A DNA stretch of 64,000 nucleotides from DASUPK01 sp963736305 (GTDB lineage: Bacteria; Actinomycetota; Thermoleophilia; Solirubrobacterales; 70-9). Shown here one piece after another: positions 25,487-34,266 of this stretch. The position numbers and the translations under genes are program-made. Every line of letters begins with the position of its first letter. Position 1 is the first letter of the stretch. Below the pieces are notes generated by a model that worked only from the letters and a program-made list of their open reading frames with translations, was not told the DNA's origin and made no database searches. The stretch spans positions 434,001 to 498,000 of the forward strand of contig CAVTOD010000007.1 in NCBI GenBank assembly GCA_963736305.1. The letters run 5' to 3'.

Positions 25487-25858
25487 ATGGTGAATTCGAA
25501 GGCCGCCAACCCGGTGATCCATTTGGAGCTCCACACTGGAGATCTCCAGGGTGCTGTCGAGTTCTACACGCGGCTCTTCGGCTGGCGGCCGGAGCGCATC
25601 CACGAGGGTGGCGGCTCCTACCTCGCTCTGGGGATGGGCAACGGCGTGGGGGGCGGGGTGGTGGAGTGCAAGGCGAAGCACCCGCTCTGGCTGCCCTACG
25701 TGGATGTCCCGGACGTGGCTCGCACCACCGAGCAGGCCCGCGAGCTCGGTGGCGAGGTGCTCCTCGGCTCGCGAGAGGGACCGGAGGGATGGCGCAGCGT
25801 GGTCTCGACGCCCGACGGCGGCGAGGTCGCCTTCTGGCAGTCGAAGAACGGCTGCTGA
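25487..25858 (+). CDS. VOC (glyoxalase/bleomycin-resistance) family protein
   Basis: A 123-aa single VOC unit (HLELHTGDLQGAVEFYTRLFGW at the start, STPDGGEVAFWQSK at the end). Such proteins usually dimerise to form a metal or ligand site. The ATG at 25487 has a GTG just after it. It is divergent from the ECF sigma gene. Substrate unknown. Confidence 0.85.
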   Translation: MVNSKAANPVIHLELHTGDLQGAVEFYTRLFGWRPERIHEGGGSYLALGMGNGVGGGVVECKAKHPLWLPYVDVPDVARTTEQARELGGEVLLGSREGPEGWRSVVSTPDGGEVAFWQSKNGC

Positions 25859-25950
25859 CGCGGGCTGGTGGACCGGCGCTCGGCGCCAGCAAGCCGCCGA
25901 CTTTGAGGCGCTATCCTCCAGTGGACTAACTACAGAAATTGGACCGTACC

Positions 25951-28242
25951 ATGACCTTTCTTCTGATTCCACTTGATGAAGCGATCGTCTTCCCGGGCGT
26001 CACGGCGACCATGCCGATCGACACCGGAGATGAGGACCGTATCTTCCTGCTGCCTCGCCAGAACGGCGAGTTCGGCCGGATCGGCGTCGTGGCCGAGGTG
26101 GTGGAGCGTGCCCAGCTGCCGAACGGTGGATGGGCGGCGACCGTCGTCGGCCTGCACCGCGGGCTGGCCGGTGCCGCGCAGTCGGGTGACGGCGACGAGC
26201 TCCGCGTGGAGGTGCAGGAGATCCATGACGGCAACCCCGAGGACGAGCGAAGCCACGAGCTCACGCGCGAGTACCGCGCGGTGGTCGAGGAGATCCTCGA
26301 GCTGCGTGGCGCGGACGAGCGCATCGGAGCCTTCCTGCGCTCCATCGAGGAGCCGGGAGCGCTGGCGGACACCGCCGCGTTCAGCCCGGATCTGACGCGC
26401 GAGCAGAAGCAGGAGCTGCTCGAGGCGCTGGATGTCACGTCGAGGCTCGCGCTCGCCGTCGAGATGCAGCGCGAGCGGCTGGCCGAGCTTCAGGTCCGCC
26501 GCAAGATTCGCGACGACGTGGACTCCGGCGCCCAGAAGCAGCAGCGGGAGTACTTCCTGCGCAAGCAGATGGAGTCGATCCGCAAGGAGCTGGGTGAGGA
26601 CGAGGCCGACCTGATCGGCGAGTACGAGAAGAAGATCGCCGAATCGGGGATGCCCGAGGCGGTCGCCGAGCAGGCCGAGCGCGAGCTCCGGCGCCTCGAG
26701 CGCCAGGGCGAGCAGTCGCCCGAGTCATCGATGATCCGCAGCTACCTCGACTGGCTGCTGGCCGTGCCGTGGTCGAAGCGCTCCGAGGAGAAGCTCGACC
26801 CCGAGCACACCCGCCAGGTTCTCGATGAGGATCACGCCGGCCTCGAGGACGTGAAGCGGCGGATCACCGAGTTCATCTCGGTCCGCAAGCTCCGCCAGGA
26901 GCGCGGGGTGGAGGAGGAAAGCCGCGCGAACGGCGCGATCCTGACCCTGGTCGGCCCTCCGGGAACCGGCAAGACCTCGATCGGCGAGTCCGTCGCCCGT
27001 TCGCTGGGGCGCGAGTTCGTCCGCCTCTCCCTGGGCGGGATCCACGACGAGGCCGAGATCCGAGGCCACCGGCGCACCTACATCGGCGCGCTACCGGGCC
27101 GGATCGTCCGGGCGCTGCGCGACGCGAAGACGATGAACCCAGTGATCCTGCTCGACGAGGTCGACAAGGTCGGGGCGGACTGGCGCGGGGATCCCTCCGC
27201 CGCACTGCTCGAGGTCCTCGACCCGGCGCAGAACCACTCCTTCCGCGATCACTACCTCGACGTCGAGGTCGATCTCTCGGAGGTGGTCTTCCTCGCCACC
27301 GCCAACATGCTCGACACGATTCCGGCGCCGCTCCTGGACCGGATGGAGGTGATCAGCTTCGACGGCTACACGACCGAGGAGAAGCTCGCCATCGCGCGCG
27401 GGTACCTTTGGCCGCGCCAGGTGGAGCGCAACGGGCTTCGCCCGGACGAGGTCGAGGCCTCCGACGCGATTCTTCGCAAGGTGATCACCGAGTACACGCG
27501 GGAGGCCGGCGTGCGCCAGCTCGAGCGCGAGCTCGGCAAGCTGCTGCGCCGCGCGGCGACCCGCATCGCGGCGGGTGAGGCGGAGGCTCCGATCGACATC
27601 GACGCCGACGCAGTCGTCGACGCCCTCGGCAGGCAGAAGTTCTTCCAGGAGTCGGTCGAGCGCACGGCGATCCCGGGCGTGGCCACCGGCCTGGCGGTCA
27701 CCGGGACGGGCGGAGACGTTCTCTTCATCGAGGCGACCGCGATGGAGGGCGACAAGGGCCTGGTGCTGACCGGTCAGCTGGGCGACGTGATGAAGGAGTC
27801 AGCGCGGATCGCGCTCTCCTACGTCAGCTCCCACGCCGACGAGCTCGGCATCGACAACGCCGACTTCGCCCGCGAGTTCCACGTCCACGTCCCCGCCGGG
27901 GCGATCCCGAAGGACGGCCCGAGCGCCGGCACCGCGATGACCACCGCCCTCGCGTCGCTGCTCTCCGGACGGCCCGTGAAGCACACGGTGGGGATGACCG
28001 GCGAGGTCACCCTGCAGGGACGGGTCCTGCCGATCGGCGGCCTCAAGCAGAAGGTGCTCGCCGCCCATGCGGCCGGGTTGACCGAGGTGATCCTGCCGGA
28101 GCGAAACCGCGGCGACCTCGACGAGGTTCCCGAGGAGGTTCGCGAGCAGATGACCTTCCACCCGGTGATGAGCATCGACGAGGTCCTGGAACACGCCCTG
28201 GAGCCGGCCGAGCGCGGAGCAGATGTCGCCGCGGTGTCGTAG
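25951..28242 (+). CDS. lon: ATP-dependent Lon protease
   Basis: LonA-type protease of 763 aa: N-terminal substrate-binding domain (FLLIPLDEAIVFPG start), coiled middle (REYFLRKQMESIRKELGE), AAA+ module with Walker A GPPGTGKTS and Walker B VILLDEVDK, and the Ser-Lys protease domain with KDGPSAGTA (catalytic Ser) and GGLKQKVLAA (catalytic Lys). It degrades misfolded and regulatory proteins. ATG 25951 gives the standard N-terminus; TTG 25939 is possible. The 3' end overlaps the HxlR gene by 20 bp. Confidence 0.96.
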   Translation: MTFLLIPLDEAIVFPGVTATMPIDTGDEDRIFLLPRQNGEFGRIGVVAEVVERAQLPNGGWAATVVGLHRGLAGAAQSGDGDELRVEVQEIHDGNPEDERSHELTREYRAVVEEILELRGADERIGAFLRSIEEPGALADTAAFSPDLTREQKQELLEALDVTSRLALAVEMQRERLAELQVRRKIRDDVDSGAQKQQREYFLRKQMESIRKELGEDEADLIGEYEKKIAESGMPEAVAEQAERELRRLERQGEQSPESSMIRSYLDWLLAVPWSKRSEEKLDPEHTRQVLDEDHAGLEDVKRRITEFISVRKLRQERGVEEESRANGAILTLVGPPGTGKTSIGESVARSLGREFVRLSLGGIHDEAEIRGHRRTYIGALPGRIVRALRDAKTMNPVILLDEVDKVGADWRGDPSAALLEVLDPAQNHSFRDHYLDVEVDLSEVVFLATANMLDTIPAPLLDRMEVISFDGYTTEEKLAIARGYLWPRQVERNGLRPDEVEASDAILRKVITEYTREAGVRQLERELGKLLRRAATRIAAGEAEAPIDIDADAVVDALGRQKFFQESVERTAIPGVATGLAVTGTGGDVLFIEATAMEGDKGLVLTGQLGDVMKESARIALSYVSSHADELGIDNADFAREFHVHVPAGAIPKDGPSAGTAMTTALASLLSGRPVKHTVGMTGEVTLQGRVLPIGGLKQKVLAAHAAGLTEVILPERNRGDLDEVPEEVREQMTFHPVMSIDEVLEHALEPAERGADVAAVS

Positions 28243-28537
28243 CTGCTCGCCGGTTCCCACGGAGGTCCGCACCGTCGCGGCCCTGCTGGAGCGCCGCTGG
28301 ACGCTGGGGACGATCTACGCCTGCTCCAGCGGCGCCGCCCGCTTCAACGAGTTCCGGCAGTCGCTGCCGGGGATCTCACCGACGACGCTCTCCGACCGGC
28401 TCGACCAGCTCGAGGACGCCGGCGTGGTCGAACGACGCGTCGTCCCAGGCCATCCGCCACATGCGGAGTACCGCCTGACCGCGACCGGCAAGACGCTCGC
28501 GGCGGCGGTGTCAGGCTTGCTCCGGCAGCCGGGCTAG
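28223..28537 (+). CDS. HxlR-family winged-helix regulator
   Basis: A 104-aa winged-helix protein: ERRWTLGTIYACSSGAARFNEFRQSLPGISPTTLSDRLDQLEDAGVVERR is the HxlR recognition domain, but in shortened form. HxlR proteins respond to oxidants or aldehydes, often via an N-terminal cysteine; here two Cys (residues 5 and 8) lie near the start. It overlaps the 3' end of lon, so it may be co-transcribed. Confidence 0.82.
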   Translation: MSPRCRSCSPVPTEVRTVAALLERRWTLGTIYACSSGAARFNEFRQSLPGISPTTLSDRLDQLEDAGVVERRVVPGHPPHAEYRLTATGKTLAAAVSGLLRQPG

Positions 28538-28638
28538 GGCCCGAGGGCCGACCCGAGCCCTTTACGAGCGGCGCTCGACCTACTCGATTTTCCTGAGGCG
28601 CCTTTAGGTCTGGCCCGTCTCTGACCGATGGATGAGGG

Positions 28639-29061
28639 ATGACCCAACTGCAGTTTCTGCGAAGAGGCTCAACGCTGACCCCGGCAGGCGCAGAGGGGGG
28701 CGGCGTTGTGCCCGTAGTGGACGAAACCGAAAGCCAGCCGGCGGACCAACGCCCCAGAATCCTGATCACGAACGACGATGCCGCCGCGCGGTCGCTCGTG
28801 ATCGACGTCCTCGGCCCTGGGAACCGCTACGCCGAGGCGTCGGGCGTGGGTGAAGCCCGGCGGAAGCTGGGGCACGAGGAGTTCGACGTCGTGATCTGCG
28901 ACGTCAATCCCTCCGGCGAATCGGGCTGGGAGCTCGCCTAGCAGATCCTCGCCGGGCACCCGCATACCTCGGTCGTCTTTGTGACCGCCGAGGACGACCT
29001 GCGCCTGGCCCAGCAGGCCTTCGAGCTGGGAGCCCATGGCTACAGCAGCTCCAGACCGTGA
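28639..29061 (+). pseudogene. Response-regulator receiver domain broken by a stop codon
   Basis: A REC domain (ILITNDDAAARS, phospho-acceptor D in VVICDVNPSG) is interrupted by TAG at 28939-28941. The same frame then continues with good REC sequence (QILAGHPHTSVVFVTAEDDLRLAQQAFELGAHGY) and stops at 29059. The lost region after HGY should contain the conserved Lys and the last helix. In the next frame the codons read LQQLQTVIDNAP, the usual lead-in to a PAS domain. An ancestral REC-PAS-HD-GYP protein was probably broken by a nonsense change and a deletion/frameshift near 29042. Start at ATG 28639 or GTG 28708. Confidence 0.75.
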
Positions 29062-30029
29062 TCGACAACGCTCCCCTGAGGATCGTCGTCAAGGACCGTC
29101 ACCGCCGCTTCATCGCCATCAACCGTGCGGCGAACGAGCCGACGGGGCGCTCGCCCGAAGACCTGATCGGGCACACCGCCGACGAGATCATGCCGCCGGC
29201 GTCAGCGGCCCTCGCCCTCGCCGGCGACCTCCGGGTGCTCGAAGAGGGCAAGGTGTACGAAGCCGAGGAGGAGCTGAGGATCGGCGATGAAACCAGGCAC
29301 TTCCTGACCAGCAAGTTCCCGCTGCTCGACGAGCAGGGACAGGTCTACGCCGTCTGCGGAATCTCCGCGGACCTCACGGACATCAAGCACTCGGAGCGAC
29401 TCCGCGACGAGCTCGTCACCACGCAGCGTCGGGCGATCGAGGAGCTGCGCGCATCGCGCCAGGAATCGGTCGAGCGCCTCGCCAGGACTGTCGAGCTGCG
29501 TGATACGCAGACGGGAAAGCACGTCAATCGAATGGCCCGCATCAGCGCCTTTCTGGCACGGGAGATGGGGCTGGACGAAGCACGCGTCGACCTCCTGCTC
29601 GTGGCGGCGCCCATGCACGACGTCGGAAAGATCGGCATCGCCGACGAGATCCTGCTCAAGCCGGGTGCGTTGACAGCGGAGGAGCGTCGCGAGATGGAGC
29701 GACATACGACCTTCGGGCACGAACTGCTCGGCGACTCCGAAAGCGTGGTGCTGCGGATGGCCGCCACGATCGCCCTCACCCATCACGAGCACTGGGACGG
29801 GAGCGGGTACCCGCACGGGCTCGCGGGGGAGGCGATCCCGCTCGAGGGACGGATCGCCGCGGTCGGAGACGTCTTCGACGCACTGCTCAGCGATCGGCCC
29901 TACCGACCCGCCATGTCTGCCGACGAGGCGCTTTCGATCGTGCAGAACGGCAGGGGGACGCACTTCGATCCGAAGATCGTGGACGTGCTGTTCGAGCACC
30001 TCGACGAGGTGCTCGAACTACGCGGCTGA
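29058..30029 (+). CDS. PAS / HD-GYP c-di-GMP phosphodiesterase
   Basis: A 323-aa protein with a PAS domain (about 1-110), a coiled linker and an HD-GYP domain. The metal ligands are present in HDVGKIGI and HHEHWDGSGYP, so it should hydrolyse c-di-GMP. It opens with GTG at 29058, inside what looks like the former PAS lead-in, with no evident ribosome-binding site. It may therefore be the untranslated or re-initiated remainder of the broken REC fusion. Confidence 0.8.
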   Translation: MIDNAPLRIVVKDRHRRFIAINRAANEPTGRSPEDLIGHTADEIMPPASAALALAGDLRVLEEGKVYEAEEELRIGDETRHFLTSKFPLLDEQGQVYAVCGISADLTDIKHSERLRDELVTTQRRAIEELRASRQESVERLARTVELRDTQTGKHVNRMARISAFLAREMGLDEARVDLLLVAAPMHDVGKIGIADEILLKPGALTAEERREMERHTTFGHELLGDSESVVLRMAATIALTHHEHWDGSGYPHGLAGEAIPLEGRIAAVGDVFDALLSDRPYRPAMSADEALSIVQNGRGTHFDPKIVDVLFEHLDEVLELRG

Positions 30030-30120
30030 AGCCAGGGACGCAGGAGCCTTGTCCTGAATGTCGAAGTTGCGCACACGCGCGTAGACGAAGGGTCTATGCC
30101 ACGGGCCAAGGAGGATTCAA

Positions 30121-31206
30121 ATGAGCCCGCAGATGGTTCAATCGAAGACGCGATCCGCCTCGGTTGCGGGTCTTGGCTTGGCGCTTCTCATCGTGTTCTT
30201 GTCCCTCGTGCTCGCCCCCACGGCGGGCGCCGCCACCTCCCCGCCGCTCGGAGCGGCCGAGAACTTCGCGGTCCTCGCCGGAACCACGGTCACCAACACC
30301 GGCCCCACGGTCCTAACCGGCGACCTCGGGATCAGCCCGGGGACCGCCTGCACCGGCTTCCCGGCGCCCTGTACCGGTGGCGGTCCGGGGGTGGTTAACG
30401 GGACGATCCACTCCGCCGACACCACCGCCGCCCAGGCACAGGCAGACCTGATCAGCGCCTATGACAACGCCGCCGGCCAGGCCACCACGACAACCACCGG
30501 CAGCCAGCTCGGCGGGATGACCCTCGGGCCCGGCGTCTATGCCGCGACCCCGGGACCGGGCTTCCTTGAAATCACCGGGACCCTCACCCTGGACGGGCAG
30601 GGCGATCCGAACGCCGTCTTCATCTTCAAGGCCGCCTCGACCCTGGTCACGGCGGCCGGTCCGGGGGCAAGCCAGGTCAGCCTGGTGAACGGCGCCCAGG
30701 CCTGCAACGTCTTCTGGCAGGTCGGCAGCTCGGCGACGATCGGGACCTTCAGCAATTTCGCCGGCAACGTCTTGGCACTGACCAGTATCGCGGCCAACAC
30801 CTCGGCGACCGTGAACGGCCGCCTGCTGGCCCGAAACGCGGCGGTCACCCTGGACACCAACACGGCCACCGCGGCTCGTTGCACGCCCGCCGCGGCCGGC
30901 ACGCCCGACACCACCCCGCCGACGGTGACGATCACCAACGTGCCGAAGGCATGCACGGAGACGAACTTCAAGCTCAGGGTGCGGGTCTCCGACGCGGGCG
31001 GCATTCGCCACACCGACGTCTTCCTCGACGGCAAGCGGGTCAAGCGCAGCTCGAAGAAGTCCTTCTCGGTGCCGATCGGGGCCAAGGGGCTCTCGCCGGG
31101 CGTCCACAAGCTCCGCGTCGTCACCACCGACAAGGCGGGCAACACGAGGACGAGGAAGGCGAGATTCCAGCGCTGCGAGTCCCGGGCGATCCACTTCACG
31201 GGCTGA
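30121..31206 (+). CDS. Secreted DUF3494 (ice-binding-like) protein with Ig-like domain
   Basis: A 361-aa exported protein: signal peptide (cleavage about 37, APTAGAA), DUF3494 beta-helix (about 42-255, ENFAVLAGTTVTNTGPTVLTGDLG ... ARNAAVTLDTN), then a C-terminal Ig-like domain with basic strands (TPPTVTITNVP, KAGNTRTRKARF). DUF3494 proteins include ice-binding proteins and adhesins; ice binding here is not shown. Strong ribosome-binding site (AAGGAGG). It forms a module with the L,D-transpeptidase downstream; the module is repeated at 32-33.7 kb. Confidence 0.9.
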   Translation: MSPQMVQSKTRSASVAGLGLALLIVFLSLVLAPTAGAATSPPLGAAENFAVLAGTTVTNTGPTVLTGDLGISPGTACTGFPAPCTGGGPGVVNGTIHSADTTAAQAQADLISAYDNAAGQATTTTTGSQLGGMTLGPGVYAATPGPGFLEITGTLTLDGQGDPNAVFIFKAASTLVTAAGPGASQVSLVNGAQACNVFWQVGSSATIGTFSNFAGNVLALTSIAANTSATVNGRLLARNAAVTLDTNTATAARCTPAAAGTPDTTPPTVTITNVPKACTETNFKLRVRVSDAGGIRHTDVFLDGKRVKRSSKKSFSVPIGAKGLSPGVHKLRVVTTDKAGNTRTRKARFQRCESRAIHFTG

Positions 31207-31952
31207 GACCGGCCTTAGCGACCGGTGCGCTGCTGGCGGCGCTGGCCCTTGCACTGGGGTTGGCGTCGCCGGCTCGCGCCGGCACCCTCGATCTGCCCGG
31301 GAGCGTGCAGCTCTCGAACGAGCGGACCTTCACCCGCTGGGCGTATGCGGCCCAGGCCCTGCCGATCCGGGAAGCGCCGAAGCCAAACGCGTTGAAGGTC
31401 GCCTCCGTTTCGCTGGCCACCGAAGAGGGACTGCCGAACGTCTACACGCTGCTGGATAGCTGGACCGACCCGACCGACCCGACCGACCCGACCGGGCAGG
31501 TTTGGATGCGAATTCGGGTTCCGATGCGCCCGACGCCACGGATTGGATGGGTGGACGCAGGCGCCTTCGGCCCAGCGCACCTGATCCGGACGCAACTGCT
31601 CGTGGATCGCCGGCACCTGCGGGCCACGCTCTACCGCGCCGGCCACCGCATCTGGCGCTCGGCGATCGGGGTCGGCAAGGCGAGTACGCCGACGCCGGCC
31701 GGGCACTTCTGGATTCGGGAGCGGCTTCACTCCACGGATCCCAACGGTCCCTACGGGCCCTGGGCCTTCGGCACGAGCGCTTACTCGCGACTCAGCGACT
31801 GGCCGGGGGGCGGCGTCATCGGCATCCACGGGACCGACCAGCCCGACCTGATCCCGGGCCGGCCCTCCCACGGCTGCATCAGGGTGCCGAATCCGGCGAT
31901 TCGCCGCCTGGCGCACCTGATGCCGGTCGGCACGCCTGTGTGGATTCGCTGA
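31203..31952 (+). CDS. Exported L,D-transpeptidase (YkuD)
   Basis: A 249-aa exported enzyme: signal peptide RPALATGALLAALALALG... ending ARA, an SH3-like linker with a DPTDPTDPT repeat encoded by a 9-bp tandem repeat (about 31470-31495), and a YkuD catalytic domain with HGT and SHGCIRV (catalytic Cys). It makes 3-3 cross-links in peptidoglycan or attaches proteins to it. No ATG/GTG/TTG gives the signal peptide. A CTG at 31203 overlaps the upstream TGA (CTGA) and fits translational coupling, so I place the start there. Confidence 0.82.
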   Translation: MRPALATGALLAALALALGLASPARAGTLDLPGSVQLSNERTFTRWAYAAQALPIREAPKPNALKVASVSLATEEGLPNVYTLLDSWTDPTDPTDPTGQVWMRIRVPMRPTPRIGWVDAGAFGPAHLIRTQLLVDRRHLRATLYRAGHRIWRSAIGVGKASTPTPAGHFWIRERLHSTDPNGPYGPWAFGTSAYSRLSDWPGGGVIGIHGTDQPDLIPGRPSHGCIRVPNPAIRRLAHLMPVGTPVWIR

Positions 31953-32088
31953 CCGCCTGAACGACGCCTGGGTACCGGTTTCTGTGCAGGAAAGCGGAGG
32001 ACTACGGTCGTGCTCCCCCATGCCCCGCCGATGGTGGTTCACAGAGGCACAGAAAGGCGCACATTCCATGTGTGCGAGGAGGACCCAA

Positions 32089-33504
32089 ATGAAACGCTCG
32101 TCCCACGCCCCTGGCGGGGCAATGATCTGGCCGGCAACCTCAGCAAAGCTAATTCTTGGAGCGCTCGGCGCCTGCCTACTGCTCGCCGGCTTTGGTCCTG
32201 CCGTCCCCTCCGCCTCCGCCTCTCCCACGACCATGGTGGACTTGGGTTCGGCGTCAACCTACGCAGTGCTGAGCGGCGCCTCCGTCGGAAACACCGTCAG
32301 CGCCCCCGGCGCTCCACACACCACACTGCGAGGTGACCTCGGTATCAACGCCGACGCCCAGCCGACCGGTTTCCCCCCAGGGACCTACACCGGGACGCTC
32401 AACGTCGACAACCCTGCCGCGGCCCAAGCTCACGCCGACCTCGTCGCTGCCTACAACGAGGTAGCTGGACGGACAGGTGGCGTCGCCCTCGCGCCCGCGG
32501 ACCTGATCGGCATGACCATTCCCCCCGGGCTTTACACGATCGCGGGCGCCGCATCGAACACCGGCACGGTGACCCTCGACGGCGGGGGAAACCCGAACGC
32601 CGTCTTCGTCTTCCAGATCAACGGCGCTATGTCCTTCGCCGCTGCAAGCCGCGTCGTGTTGACCAACGGCGCCCAGGCATCGCGGGTGTTCTGGCAGGTC
32701 AACGGCGCGGGCAGTGTCGGCGCCGGCGGCAGCTTCGCGGGAACGCTGATGGCACTCGACGCGGTTGCGTTCGGCAATGGGACCGTGGTCAATGGCCGAG
32801 CACTTGCCCGCAACGGCGCTCTCACACTCGACAACAACCAGGTCTACAGCGCGCCGCCCGCGGTCACGATTGCCGGCGGGACCACAGCGTTCACGACCGA
32901 TACGACTCCGACGATCAGCGGCACCACCGATGTCGAGGCGCCGGGGGTCGTGACGATAACGGTCAACGGTCAGACCCTCACCGCGACCCCCTCCAATGGT
33001 GCGTGGTCGGCGACTTCGGCAATCCTGGCGAACGGCGCCTACCCGGTCGTCGCCTCGGTAACCGACGGCGCTGGGAACACAGGGAGCTTCGCTCAGCAGC
33101 TGACCGTCGACACGGTCTTGCCGTTTATCGCGATTGCCGGTGGTGCGAATGCGGCGACGAACGATGTCACTCCGACCATCATGGGAACCTCCGATGCCGC
33201 GCCCGGCGCGACCGTCTCTGTCTCGATCGCCGGCCAGACGATGACTACGCTCCAGCAGGCCAACGGCACGTGGAACGCAACTCCGAACTATGTGGGCAAC
33301 GGCACCTGGGCGGTCGCCGCCTCCGTTGCCGATCCCGCCGGCAACGTGGGGAGCGCCAACCAGACCCTGGTCATCGCCCCCGCCCCTCCGCCGGCCGCCG
33401 CCCCGACCGGCCGGCGCGCCGTGGCGCTCAAGAAATGCAAGAAGAAGAAGACGGCGAAGGCGCGCAAGAGGTGCAAGAAGGGTGCCCGGAAGCTCCCTGT
33501 CTGA
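32089..33504 (+). CDS. Secreted DUF3494 protein with two Ig-like repeats and basic tail
   Basis: A 471-aa paralogue of the protein at 30.1 kb. Signal peptide, DUF3494 beta-helix (about 45-255), then two bacterial Ig-like repeats (TTPTISGTTDVEAPGVVTITV; TPTIMGTSDAAPGATVSVSI), a Pro-rich hinge and a strongly basic end (KKCKKKKTAKARKRC). Such tails are common on surface proteins of this bacterial group and may bind wall polymers. ATG 32089 has GGAGG upstream. Compared with its paralogue it gained Ig repeats, and the transpeptidase after it is truncated. Confidence 0.88.
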   Translation: MKRSSHAPGGAMIWPATSAKLILGALGACLLLAGFGPAVPSASASPTTMVDLGSASTYAVLSGASVGNTVSAPGAPHTTLRGDLGINADAQPTGFPPGTYTGTLNVDNPAAAQAHADLVAAYNEVAGRTGGVALAPADLIGMTIPPGLYTIAGAASNTGTVTLDGGGNPNAVFVFQINGAMSFAAASRVVLTNGAQASRVFWQVNGAGSVGAGGSFAGTLMALDAVAFGNGTVVNGRALARNGALTLDNNQVYSAPPAVTIAGGTTAFTTDTTPTISGTTDVEAPGVVTITVNGQTLTATPSNGAWSATSAILANGAYPVVASVTDGAGNTGSFAQQLTVDTVLPFIAIAGGANAATNDVTPTIMGTSDAAPGATVSVSIAGQTMTTLQQANGTWNATPNYVGNGTWAVAASVADPAGNVGSANQTLVIAPAPPPAAAPTGRRAVALKKCKKKKTAKARKRCKKGARKLPV

Positions 33505-33541
33505 CTTCTGTCGCTCCGACGCCCGGACGACGCCCGATTGC

Positions 33542-33727
33542 CGCCTTCGGCCCAGCGCACTGATCCGGACGCAACTGCTCGTGGATCGCCGGCACCTGCG
33601 GGCCACGCTCTACCGCGCCGGCCACAGGATCTGGCGCTCGGCGATCGGGGGTCGGCAAGGCGAGTACGCCGACCCCGGCCGGGCACTTCTGGATTCGGGA
33701 GCGGCTTCACTCCACGGATCCCAACGC
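33542..33727 (+). pseudogene. Truncated duplicate of the L,D-transpeptidase
   Basis: 186 bp matching 31562-31748 with only about five differences, including one deleted and one inserted base, so no reading frame survives. It covers the linker and first strands of the YkuD domain and lacks signal peptide and catalytic Cys. High identity means a recent duplication of the DUF3494-transpeptidase module. Confidence 0.9.
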
Positions 33728-33750
33728 CGGCGACCTGGCTGCTGAGGTGA

Positions 33751-34152
33751 TCAGCCTTTGGCGCCGGACTCGTTCAGCGTCGCGGCCTCGCAAATGAGGG
33801 TCTTCAACGCTTCCTCGTCAATCTCCTCGCCCTCGTGGACGTCGATGGCTCGCCTGGTGTTGCCCTCGAGGCTGGAGTTGAAGAGGCCTGACGGGTCCTC
33901 GAGTGCAGCCCCCTTGGCAAAGGTCATCTTCACCTTGTCCTTGTAGGTCTCGCCGGTGCAGATGATTCCGTCGTGAGACCACACCGGTGTTCCGGGGTTC
34001 GTGGCTTTCACCCACTTCCACTCTTCGACGACGTCAGGGTCGGCTGCCTTGATCAATTCGCGGACTTGGGAGAGCGTCTCGCCCCGCCAGTCGCCCAGCT
34101 CCTTGATCCTTTCGTCGATCCTCCGAGATGGAGATTCGGGATCAGGACTCAC
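33751..34152 (-). CDS. DUF1801 family protein
   Basis: A 133-aa YdhG-like protein: RIDERIKELGDWRGETLSQVRELI, DGIICTGETYKDKVKMTFAKGAALEDPSGLFN and RAIDVHEGEEIDEEAL are typical of DUF1801. Function is unknown. GTG start at 34152. The frame stays open further upstream, but that part is antisense to the hydrolase gene and has shadow-frame composition. Confidence 0.85.
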   Translation of the reverse strand: MSPDPESPSRRIDERIKELGDWRGETLSQVRELIKAADPDVVEEWKWVKATNPGTPVWSHDGIICTGETYKDKVKMTFAKGAALEDPSGLFNSSLEGNTRRAIDVHEGEEIDEEALKTLICEAATLNESGAKG

Positions 34153-34266
34153 GTGCTGATCGTACAAATAGGTGTTTCGCCATGCCGGTGCAGGGTATGG
34201 GCATCCCCGAAGGCGCTCGGCCGGAGGCGATTCGCTGCCGGGCGGGCAAGCCAAGGAAGGTGGCCC

